A stretch of DNA of 64,000 nucleotides from Karstenula rhodostoma CBS 690.94. Its lineage: Eukaryota; Ascomycota; Dothideomycetes; Pleosporales; Didymosphaeriaceae. The notes below the pieces were generated by a model, which saw nothing but the letters and a program-made list of their open reading frames with translations, did no database searches and was not told the DNA's origin. The position numbers and the translations under genes are program-made. Of the stretch, positions 29,801-39,742 are shown one piece after another (the stretch's first letter is position 1; every line of letters begins with the position of its first letter). The DNA lies in assembly GCA_010093485.1 (NCBI GenBank), contig MU001506.1:1-64000 (forward strand), given 5' to 3'.

Positions 29801-31122
29801 GCTAATATTAGAAAAGTATATAAAAGTACTAGTAGGGTTAGTATTAAGAAAAGGTATACTAAGAGATAAAATAATAAAAAGGAGGACTAAGGTATAAAAA
29901 AGAGAAGAAAGAAGTAGCTAAAAAAAGCTAGTATAAGAGAGGTAAATAAAAGACTAAAATAGAAGTTAAAAAAGGTAATAATATAAGAGGTAGTAAGTAT
30001 ATAAAACTTATCTACTATAATAGCTAAAAATATTATAATAAATAAAGAGGAGTAAAAATATAAAAAGTTTATTTAAGATTTACTAGAAGTAGGTATAGAT
30101 ATAATAGGTAATATAATTAGTAAGGCTATAGTAGTTAGAGTAGTAGACTATTTATAGAATTAAAAAATAGTACTATAGGTATAAAAAATATAGTATAAAG
30201 AGGGAAAGAGGTTTTTTACTAATATAGAAAATAGAGTAAGTAAACTTATAGTAGGGGAAGGCATATTATTTAGAAAAAATAGAGGAAATAATATAAATTA
30301 AAGATAAGACTAGCTAGTACTATTATAGTATTTAAGAGGTATATATATAAAGTCTAGCCTTATAGGGGGGGATATAGTAAGATTTATATTACTATATATA
30401 ATAATAAAGTAGGGCTAGGTTATTAGAATTATTAGAGAGATAAGGTAGTAATAAATATAGGTAGTAATTTAGATAGAATTTAAAGTAGTAGAAATAATAG
30501 TATAGGAGTAAAAAGTACTATCTAATAGGTAAGGAAGAGGCTATATAACTATAGTAAAGGAATACTTATTTAGAGTTTTATATTATATAATAAAAGGGGA
30601 AAAAGCTATAAAGTATATAGACTTATCTATATAAAAAGAGTTTAGAAAATAGCTAAAAGTAGGAAAGAGATAGTATATACTAAGGGTAAAGTTTAGAATT
30701 AGAATATTTATAATTTTACTTTAGAATACTATCTTAAATATATATATTAAAAGAGGTATAATTATAATATAATTTAGCTTCTAGATAGATATAGTTATAA
30801 AGTATAATAAGGAGGTATTTAAGAATTCTATAGTAATTAAGGATATATATATTATCTATATAATAAATAAACTACTTTCTAAAAAATTATTACTAGAGGA
30901 ACTATTAAATAGTAACTTAGTAAAATATAACTTAGTAAGAGGTCTATAACTAGTATATTATATTATTAAAGAGGAAAATTTTAGTAATATTAGTATATAG
31001 GAGGATATACCTTATAATAGGGGTTAATAGAAAAGTTTAGATATATATAAAGAATTATACTAAAGGGGACTATAGGAAAGTTAAACTTTTCTAACTACCC
31101 CTATTATAATTTCTAGATACTA

Positions 31123-31310
31123 GGTATTAGTTAATAGAATAATTAGTATTAGTTAATAGGATAATTAATATTAGTTAATAGGATATTAAGTATTAGTTAA
31201 TAGNNNNNNNNNNTATTAGTTAATAGGATAATTAGTATTAGTTAATAGGTAGGATAATTAGTATTAGTTAATAGGATACTAGATATTAGTTAATAGGATA
31301 TTAGGTATTA
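31123..31310. repeat. 22 bp terminal minisatellite, copy 2
   Basis: Same GTATTAGTTAATAGGATA-type units as 14087-14255, interrupted by ten Ns at 31204-31213. The true unit number in this copy is therefore unknown. Confidence 0.85.
31204..31213. other. Assembly gap (10 N)
   Basis: Ten consecutive Ns inside the 22 bp minisatellite of copy 2. The round number suggests a placeholder, so the array length, and possibly the join itself, is uncertain. Confidence 0.95.
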
Positions 31311-31335
31311 CTACTTTATATATATACTACTTTTT

Positions 31336-31360
31336 ATAGGATATATAGTATATATCCTAT
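31336..31360. repeat. 25 bp near-perfect palindrome near element end (copy 2)
   Basis: Identical in structure and placement to the palindrome at 14276-14300. Its conservation in both heavily mutated copies supports it as a structural part of the element end. Confidence 0.8.
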
Positions 31361-31377
31361 AATCTAATATACTTAGA

Positions 31378-33339
31378 CTACCTTATTTCTTCTATAATCG
31401 TTATATCTAGTAGACTATTTATAGTAAATAGTAGAAGTAAGCTAGTATATCCTACTAGTATAGTAGAGATATTAAAAGTACTTTTATTAATATATTTAGA
31501 CTATCTAACCTAGTTAAAGATCTAGTATATAAATTCGAGGTTTTCTTTTAATAAAGTACCTTCTTAAGAGGTAAAGAGAGTTATAGATTCCCGAATCTTT
31601 ATAGCTATATTTAGTATTACTTAAATAACTTAAAGCTTTTCTACGCTACTTAAAGCTTCTAAGTCCCTGGTTACCAGGCGTAATAAAATAGTAGTTAAGA
31701 TACTAGCTATAATACTAATAACTAGCTTACTATAGAGAGTCTTAGATATACTAGAAATACTAAATACTTACTCCCTCTTAATAGGCTTTAATACTAAAAT
31801 AACTATATCTATATCCTTTATAACTTATAGATTATTCTACTTAGTAAAAATAATAACTCTTACTAATTATATTAATAGTATATCTTAGACTCGCTACTTC
31901 GATACCTTTATCCTAATAGTAGTAATTAGGTACTTAATTCTAAAGTTACTCTTATTTTTAGGTTTAATAAGTCCTATAGTAATCGAGGTACCTAGGGTAT
32001 CTAAGAAACTTAATATTAACTTAGTTTAGAACCTTTCCTACTAAAAGTAGTTATTATAGACTTACTATATTTAATTACTACTATAGTTAGTAATTTAAAA
32101 GCTATTATAATATTAATATCTCTAAAATTTCGTATATTTAATATTTTTAAGTATCTGGGTTCGCGAAGACTGCGCTTTTAATAATAAGTTTTATTATAAA
32201 GTATTATATATACTTTCGTGGTATATATAACGTTCTTTATAATTTACTCTAGCCGGTAATAGGGCGGGATTTAGAGAGAACCCCTAAGGGATTACTCTCT
32301 ATAAAATACTACCGCACTATTAAACTATTTATATCCGTGTTAAATACTAGACTTATTAGATAGTACTTCGAGATTATAATAATTAATAATATTACTAAGA
32401 TTAGCCCTATATAGATATTATAAAAATACTTAATTTTTATATATATTAATATATCTATACCTTTATTTATCGAGGCGTCTACTATATCCTAGTAAAGTCT
32501 ATAGTAAGTAAAACTACTAGATTCTAGTTATATAAGCTTAGGCTAATATTAGTATCTATTATAAAATAATTCCCTATATACTTAAATTCTTAATACCCTT
32601 TATTACTACTACTAAAGGCTCCTGCTAGTAGGTAAACTATCTCTATAATTTTATTATCTTAGTAAGTTTATAATAAGACTTTATTATAGTATATCTCTTT
32701 TATAGGGTTTTATACCTTACTTTTACTTAACTAGAGGCGAGTAATTAGTAGTTACTTTTATTATAGGTACTACTATAAAGGGTAAGTTATAGGTAACTTA
32801 ATTTATTTATAAAATAATATCTAGTTCTTTATTTTAGTACCCCTATAATTCTATATTCGAGGTATTTCTAACTCTATAAAGACGTAATTATCTTAATTAG
32901 TTCTAATAAGACTATAATTTAAAACTTTTCTATAGAGCGTGCTATATAATTATAGAGGAATATAGAGAAGATAAAATTATAGGTATTTTAGTTATTCTCT
33001 TAGTCTAAAACTAGTTATTAGATATAGTACTAGCTATATATTTAAAAAACGGTCCTTATTACTAGAGGCTATACGAGTATATTACCGCTTCCTTCTAGAT
33101 TTTAGCCCTCGTCTAAACTCTTTTCTTAAATACTTAGAACCCACTATTATTCTATATAACTATTAAGAATAAATATCTACTCTATTATATAAAGTACCTA
33201 GGTAGTAGTAACTATTACTATTTATAGTATAAAAGTAAATTACTATAAATCCTAAGTTCTATATTTAATCTCTAGACTATATATAATACTAAAACTAAGT
33301 AATAAACTTAAATTAATTTATATAGCCTTAAAACCTTTA
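31378..33339. other. Moderately RIPed stretch, no gene recognised
   Basis: AT-rich, but with clearly more CpG, TpG and CpA than the preceding 31 kb, which suggests unique host DNA mutated by leakage rather than repeated DNA. I tried minus-strand read-through translation in places and could not name a product. Confidence 0.6.
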
Positions 33340-34870
33340 TCTATTATTTCTAACCTATTCTAGTCCGGCTATACTATCTCCCTATTTTAGAAATAACTAC
33401 TCCTATAAGTATGGCTATTATAGCTTCTATAGTATACTATCTCCTACTCTAGAGAGCTTAGAATATACTTTCTTTATATACGTTAAAGTAAGTGGTATAA
33501 GACTGCCTTTATTTATTATTTCTAGTTCCTTCGTGTTATATTATAGGAAAACTACTCTACTCCTTTTTTTCTCTATTTAGTTTAAGATTTTATAAGCCAA
33601 TTAAGCCGATATATTAACTCTAAGTATCTAGCTAGCGTTAAGATAGCTAAATAAAAAGAATAAGTTAGGGACCTACTTAAATATAAGTTCTCTCTAGACG
33701 AACTAATTATTTATCTATAATAGAGTACTACTATTAATAGTAATATCGATATTACCTCTAAGATATAGTTTAAAACTAGTTACTATTACTATAATATTAG
33801 GATAAAGCTCGTTACTAGACTTAAGTTTAATACTATTAGTAGTAACTTCCTAAATAATATCTATCTTAATACTTATATTATTACTATATAGATAGTTATA
33901 AAAGTTACTATTAGAGTATATATATATCCTTTATTCGAATAAATTATATCTTAGATTAAAGTGTAGATCTATTATATTAGCCTATTTAAACTAAGGCTCT
34001 ATAATATTTTATATTATTTATTAAGCGCGAGCTGGGAATATAGTATAGTAAGCCTAGAAGATTATAGGTATAATAATCTACTTAAGTTATACTAGCCTTA
34101 TTACTAATTATATAGGTATAACTATATAGATTATCCTCTTAATCTAGTCCCCTTCTAATAGAATAGAAATAATATAGCTAGGTAACTACTATAGTATTAT
34201 AATATACTTTACTTTACCTATTATAGTAGGAAGAAGTAAAATAGCTATAGTACCTAATTTAATAATAATAACGTCTTTATCTATATAATTAAAAGATTCT
34301 AGCCAGAACTAAGAATAGATTATATCGCCCTTAAAGTTTTTAATCCCTAGAATAATTACCTCTAGTCCTTAATTATAGGCGAAGTACCTAGTTATAAGGA
34401 AAATATATTTTAACTATATAGTCTTAATATTCTTACTACTATTAATTCCTATAGACTAAGTTTATATCTTTAAAGACTATACTATATCTTTAACTTTTAG
34501 GTTAAATAAAATATACTTATCTATACTATCCTATTAGTAAGTTTCTTTTATATATTAAAGTATATTTAAGCCTTAGGCTAGTGCTTACTTCTATATCCAC
34601 GGGTTCTATAGAAAACTATAAGTATAGAGATCTAAGTTATATTAAATACCTATATTAATCTTAGCTATATAAACGATATATACCGCGATATACCTATCTA
34701 GATACTTAAAAAGGCTCTATATACCTCTAAGCTCGCTACGTTATTCTAGAATATAGTAGCTAAGGTTAGGATTTCTTTCCTATAATCTATAAGCGAAGTA
34801 GATACCTACTATACCTACTCCGATAATAATAATATCTCGATTAAAAGTAACTTCTAGGTAGGCTATAGTA
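33340..34870 (-). pseudogene. RIP ghost of EthA-like FAD monooxygenase
   Basis: Reading the minus strand through TAG and TAA gives an almost full-length Baeyer-Villiger / EthA-type flavin monooxygenase. At the start is a Rossmann FAD motif degraded to IIIIGVGIVGI, followed by AYRL-stop-ERNPNLSYYILE. Then come a DLYTYSFL-stop-NPW segment, NFKGDIIYS-stop-FW, a second nucleotide fold KDVIIIKLGTIAILLLP (normally GSGATA), a PARA segment, VPNLFFLFSYLNAS, and a C-terminal GDSIAGLE region. Tryptophan and glutamine positions typical of the family are stop codons, as TGG to TAG and CAA/CAG to TAA/TAG changes would give. An intron is likely near 34660-34705. Such enzymes add oxygen to ketones or thioamides using NADPH. 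This copy is dead. Confidence 0.85.
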
Positions 34871-36129
34871 CTAGATTTTAATATACTTAATAACTTATTA
34901 TAGATATAATAGTATCTTTTAGAATAAAGTTTTAATATATAATTTAGAGAAGTATTTTATCCCTAACTAATATTTACGAGACTATTATTTAGTAATTAAT
35001 TAGACTATCCCTATAGCTTTTCTCTATAATAGGTATATTTAGCCAGCCTATAGTAGTTTATACTATATAAATTCTATAATATACCTTCGGTACCCTTAAG
35101 TAATTAGGTAAGACTATTTTATTATCTTATTAGTAGATTATAGGGCTATCTACTTTATAATAAGTAGTAAACTCTTTCTATAGTATCTTAACTAGGTTTT
35201 ATCTTATTTCGTTAGCTATATTAGCTACTAAGACCGAGTTAAAATATACCCTACTACTCTATAATACTATATAGCCTTATATAGGCCTAGGTATATTATA
35301 GAGTTATCTATAGAGAATGGAGTACTAACTAGTATATTCTATCTCTAAGATAGCCGGACCACTACTAGTATAAGGTAACTATATTAATCTATAAATCTAT
35401 TCCTTTTCCTCTCCTATAGTTTTACTATAATAGTCCTATCCTATTCCCTACTATTATAATAAATCCCTTACCTAAATAAAAATAAAATAAGGTAGATATT
35501 ATAATAAAAATATCTAATAATTTAATATATATATAGTTAAATAGCGTGGGTATTATTATAGAAAGTAATAATAAGTTTCTTTAAAAGCTTAGAAATTATT
35601 AAATTTAACTTATTACTATTAGTATATTTCTTATAATCGAAGAATCTAGAAAGGGTTATAGGACTAATATATAAGTTAGGCGGTTTAATTAGTATAGGTT
35701 TTTTTATTAGTATTAGTAATAGTCTCTACTAAGCTAGTCTAGCCAGTCTACTCTTAGTATTTATCTAGTATTATATAATAATTACTCTTATAAATAATAG
35801 TATAGCCGAGATAATTATTTAATATCCTATTATAGGAGGTTTTATTCGCCTGGCTAGTTAATTTATTAATAAAACCTAGGGATTTATAGCTGGATAGAAT
35901 TATAAGTACTTAACTCTTATATTTAAGAACTAATATAAAACTAATATAGAAGCAGTTTTTCTATATAAAGTATTTATAATTCCCTTTAAGATTAGTGTAT
36001 TCTCGATTATTATATAATACTAGAGTAGTAATATTTCTATCTAGTTAATAGTGCTACTTTATATTATACTATATATATAAGAGTATTAAATTCTAACTAT
36101 TTTAAGAGCTAAAAATTATATAGTCTACT
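34871..36129. other. Moderately RIPed stretch, no gene recognised
   Basis: AT-rich with scattered CpG. It includes the region upstream of the monooxygenase ghost. A few short open stretches on the minus strand near 35000-35350 could be coding in origin, but I cannot assign them. Confidence 0.5.
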
Positions 36130-36830
36130 TAATCTCTTAGTTATAGATATATATAGAGAAGCCGAATTTTAGTTATTTAAAGGTAAAGTTATTTTAGTCT
36201 TGGCTTTATTTATATTTACCTTTATAACTATAGTTAGTGGTAATCCGAAAAAAGATATATATAGATAAGGGCTTAGTCTAATATACTTCCTTTATATATA
36301 ATTACTAACTTTTCTATTAGATTCTACTATTAGAATACTCCAGGTCTATTTACTAGTAATACCCTACTTACTTACTAAGAGGGTTACCTTATTACTATCT
36401 AGAATATCTCCTTTACTATTATTAGTCTAGAGTATATCTCTCTTATCGCTATTAAGACTAAATATCCACGTATATATATAAAAGTAACTTATAAAACTAT
36501 CTACTACCGGTTTAGTCTTTTCTTTATTAGTAGTGGGATTATAGTCGGTATTATCCTTCCCTATAATAACACGATCCTCGTTAGTATTCTATATAGAAGT
36601 GGTAGCGGGATAGGTATAGTAGCTATATTACTATATATTATTATTATAAAGAACCTTAGTATAACTATATTCCTATATATTATTAACTTTCTATTATATA
36701 CCTTAATCTTCTCTATAGGTAATATATATATATATTATATAACCCGAAGTCTTTATAGTCTCGCGATTAAAGAGCGAGCCCCTAAGTTTCTTAGAAAGTA
36801 TACTAAAAAGGGTATCCCTATTTACTATTT
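36130..36830 (-). pseudogene. RIP ghost of an unidentified protein
   Basis: One minus-strand frame stays open for long stretches despite the AT richness, for example NTNEDRVIIGKDNTDYN and KPVVDSFISYFYIYTWIF, then GLPLTIVIKVNIN further down. It is broken by stops of the kind RIP makes from CAA, CAG and TGG. This residual openness is unlike the flanking sequence and suggests a former host gene. I do not recognise the family. Confidence 0.45.
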
Positions 36831-37992
36831 TTTAGTTATTATATACTTTACTATACTAGGCTTTTTATAGGCTAGTAAGAGTAGTGCTCGTGTACTCGGG
36901 ATTTTAGTTAATCTGGTAATAAAAAAACACGTGCGCCAGAACTAGATCTAATTACTAATAATATTATAGATTATAGCTAGGACTTTTATTAATTATATTA
37001 TAATAGTAACTATATATATCTTCTTCTACCACGCCTATAAAGTATAAAACTTAGATAGGAGAACTCTATCTTATTATAGATACTTTTAGCTATACTATAA
37101 GTTTTTTACTTTACTATTATCTAGGTTAATCTAATCTTCTCTAGGTAGTTATATTTTATCTATATTTTTTATTCTAGTTATTAGCGTATATAGATATATA
37201 ATATTTAATCTATTTAATACCGAAGTATTCTTTAGCTATTATAGTATAACTATTATCGCGATTATCCTATTTATTAGTTAGAAGGTTATTAAGCGCACGA
37301 GTATTAAAGACCCTTACGAGATTAATTTAGTCTAGAAGTGACCAATTATTAATACGTATAAGGCTTCGACTATTAATCTAATTAATTTATTTTAGGGTAA
37401 GGTAGGTAAGCTATTCCTCCTCCTATATAGGTATAAAGTAGGTTATATAGAGAATCCTACCCAGGAACTTAACTAGTTAATATAGTTATAAGGGTATATA
37501 GTAAAGTAATCTAATATATAGTAGAGTGGGCTATACACTATAAAGCGAACTATATATAGGTAGTAAAGTTAATTTATATATAATAATACAGTTCCTAAAA
37601 TTAATTATAGTAATTTAATCTTATGGAAATTCTTCTATCCTATAAATATTCGTACGTACTTTTTATAAAGGTATTTAATAGTAGGTAGTAGATATTCTTA
37701 AATATATTTCTATATTAAGGAGTGAATACTATTATAACGAATAGTAGTCCTATAGTGGCTACTTTTAACTCTTGGATTATTTATTAATATCTTTTTAAAA
37801 GACTCCTACTACACTTAGTTATATAGTATAAACGCGGGGTAAAGATAGAGAGGATAAGTTAAAGGTAACTTAATTTAGTAATTATAATAGAGAGCTACCT
37901 ATTAATAATATTAATATCTAGAATTTAGGAATTTTTATTTAATAGTATATCTATTAATTCCTAGTATATATTATTTATTATCTAACTTATAT
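36831..37992. other. Moderately RIPed stretch, no gene recognised
   Basis: AT-rich DNA between the unidentified ghost and the SDR ghost. The nearest downstream neighbour on the minus strand ends at 37993. I see no further gene that I can support here. Confidence 0.5.
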
Positions 37993-38808
37993 TTAGACGC
38001 AGTAAGCGCCGTCGATAAGAACTTTAATACCACTAATAATTAAGCTAGCCGGCTCTACAAGGAAGAGAGCCATATTGGCCATATCTAATGGCTCGACGAG
38101 ACGGCCAATGGGAATGGCTGCGCACTTTACTTTAATAATTTCGGCTAGAATAGGGCCATCTATAATACTAGTAAACTTATTTAGTAAGGGTGTATTGCTA
38201 GAGGTTAGGTAGATAGTATTAAACCTCAGCTAATCTTTAGTAAACTTAAGAGCCATTAACTTTATTATAGATAAGACACCGGCCTTAGTTGTGTTATACT
38301 ATATTTGGGTAGCACCTGGTCTGATGGCGTTCTTACTAGAGATAATAACCGTGAAGCCAGGACTATTCTTCTTTATCTCTGGAATTAGAACTTTAGAAGT
38401 AAGGTATATACTCTTTATATTAACGTTAAATAGGTATTCGAATTCCTCGATGGTCACTTTAATGCCCGACTTGTTGGGATACGACCAGCCGGTATTGTGT
38501 ACGACGATAGATAGAGCGCTACTAAATTTAGTAATTAATATTTTAAGCTTACGTTATAATTAGTACGATTCGGCGTAATATTACTAGAATTAATATACCG
38601 CCTTCTTCCAACTCGCCTCCTCTGTAACGTTGGCCTTAATTTGATACGCTTGTTGCTCTGTATAGCCATCGACTGGGCCATCGGTTGCCTGCAAGTCTAA
38701 GCCGAGAACGACAGCTCCTTCCCGGACGAAAGTTTCGAGGATTCCTCGTCTAAAGCCCTGAGTGGACCCTGAAACGAGTGTAACTTTTCCTTCGAGACGA
38801 CCAGGTAT
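37993..38808 (-). pseudogene. RIP-inactivated short-chain dehydrogenase/reductase
   Basis: Read through its stops, this is a 271-residue SDR of the FabG-like classical family in a single frame. It opens with a GKVTLVSGSTQGF cofactor loop, followed by LGLDLQ, an NTGW motif (normally NAG), a YNTTK match to the YxxxK catalytic motif, and a C-terminal LIISGIKVLIDGAY. Several in-frame stops fit CAA/CAG to TAA/TAG or TGG to TAG, clustered after residue 70. The apparent start codon is ATA at 38808-38806, exactly what RIP makes from ATG. The 5' half is better preserved than the 3' half, in line with mutation fading away from the repeat block. The substrate is unknown. Confidence 0.87.
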
Positions 38809-39742
38809 GATAACAGAACTTGGCGGCTGCCGCTTAATCGAAGTTGTGCAAAGTGCAAAGATGGTGAGAAATTGATGGTAGAATAAGTCGACTAATGTGG
38901 GAGGCTATGTGCTATTAATTTTCACGAGCTCCTTAAATATCTCTAAATATCCTGATCGGAGGCGCTTTCTTAACAGCAATTCCAATGATGTTGTGCTCCT
39001 ATGTAACGACATCGGCTTCAGTAGCTCGGGTCGGAGACTTACCCCACTTTATCAGTCTTCGATGCCGATGGTATACATATTAGACGTGTATCTCGGTTTG
39101 CGACGGCTTTTCATCCGCTGTATCTGTACGCATCCGCCCACGATTTCCATTATAATTCCGATCGGACGGAAACAGCGCTGATTGGAGCGGGTGCCTAAAT
39201 CTCCGTCTGAGCTTAGGGAGGTTAAGTCACCACGTTGCGTTCTGGTTAATGGGCCGAGGTGACCTATATTCGCATTGCCCTGATATCTCTTAAAGCCTGT
39301 CCTAAGCTGTCTCTGCGCTTCTTTCACAGGGCGCCTTTTACCATCAGTAATGTTATCCAGGGTCCTTGGACTGAACGGCCTGGCTGCTCACCGCCGCTCA
39401 GTTGCCATCATTCAGCGCCGATTTTAATCGAGCTCGACCAACTCCAACCAGCTCTCTCCGTTCGCTTAACGGATTGCAGCCACAAGAAACGGTATTTCAA
39501 GCAGCAGAAGGACCGTGTATGTCGTAGCGGGCTCGACCATTACCATCGGGCTCTAGGGTTTGAGTCGACGCCGGAGCGATTATACCGATGATCCACGAGA
39601 TGTGAAAGCACTTTCCACTGTGCCTTTTGGCAAGCTTTGCTTAGGCTGGATGTAAGCGTAACGCGGGCGCTCCAATCGACAAAAAGAGGCTGATAGACTA
39701 TATAGTGCTTTCGCTTTCTGCTTATTGTCCACGTGGGTCGAT
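38809..39742. promoter_or_regulatory. Intergenic region, SDR ghost / PRODH-2 divergent promoter
   Basis: Normal-GC sequence between two genes that diverge. Toward PRODH-2 there is a CCAAT box at 39672-39676 and a TATATAG element at 39699-39705, 38 bases before the ATG at 39743. A palindromic CCGATCGG at 39158-39165 has the everted CGG half-sites often bound by Zn2Cys6 proteins. I see no convincing gene in this 930 bp. Confidence 0.45.

Larger units (their letters stand above)
18421..31377. mobile_element. Large RIPed repeat element, copy 2
   Basis: Second direct copy of the unit at 1401-14317. Differences between the copies are mostly transitions, and this copy is somewhat more AT-converted: a CpG-containing GCGCG run at about 7653 of copy 1 reads as alternating A and T here. 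It contains a 10-base run of N within its terminal 22 bp minisatellite. The flank changes completely after ACTTAGA at 31377, which sets the right boundary. Confidence 0.75.
61..37992. other. RIP-mutated AT-rich block
   Basis: About 38 kb of AT-rich DNA in which CpA and its complement TpG are almost absent, while TpA is everywhere. This is the signature of repeat-induced point mutation in Pezizomycotina. Because ATG, CTG, TTG and GTG all contain TpG, the first 31 kb has practically no possible start codon on either strand. Depletion is nearly total to 31377 and milder, with more CpG, CpA and TpG surviving, from 31378 to about 38000. Paired positions in the two large repeat copies differ mainly by C/T and G/A transitions, for example at 7651 versus 24690. 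No functional protein gene is expected in this block. Confidence 0.93.

Noticed and set aside
38291..38563. Plus-strand open frames of about 90 codons across the SDR ghost
   Set aside because: They are antisense shadows: the minus strand of the same bases spells the SDR NTGW to YNTTK region.
39052..39591. Open frames of 90-110 codons on both strands upstream of PRODH-2
   Set aside because: They have no domain or splice pattern, overlap each other, and occupy the expected promoter. Basic stretches there do not form a zinc cluster.
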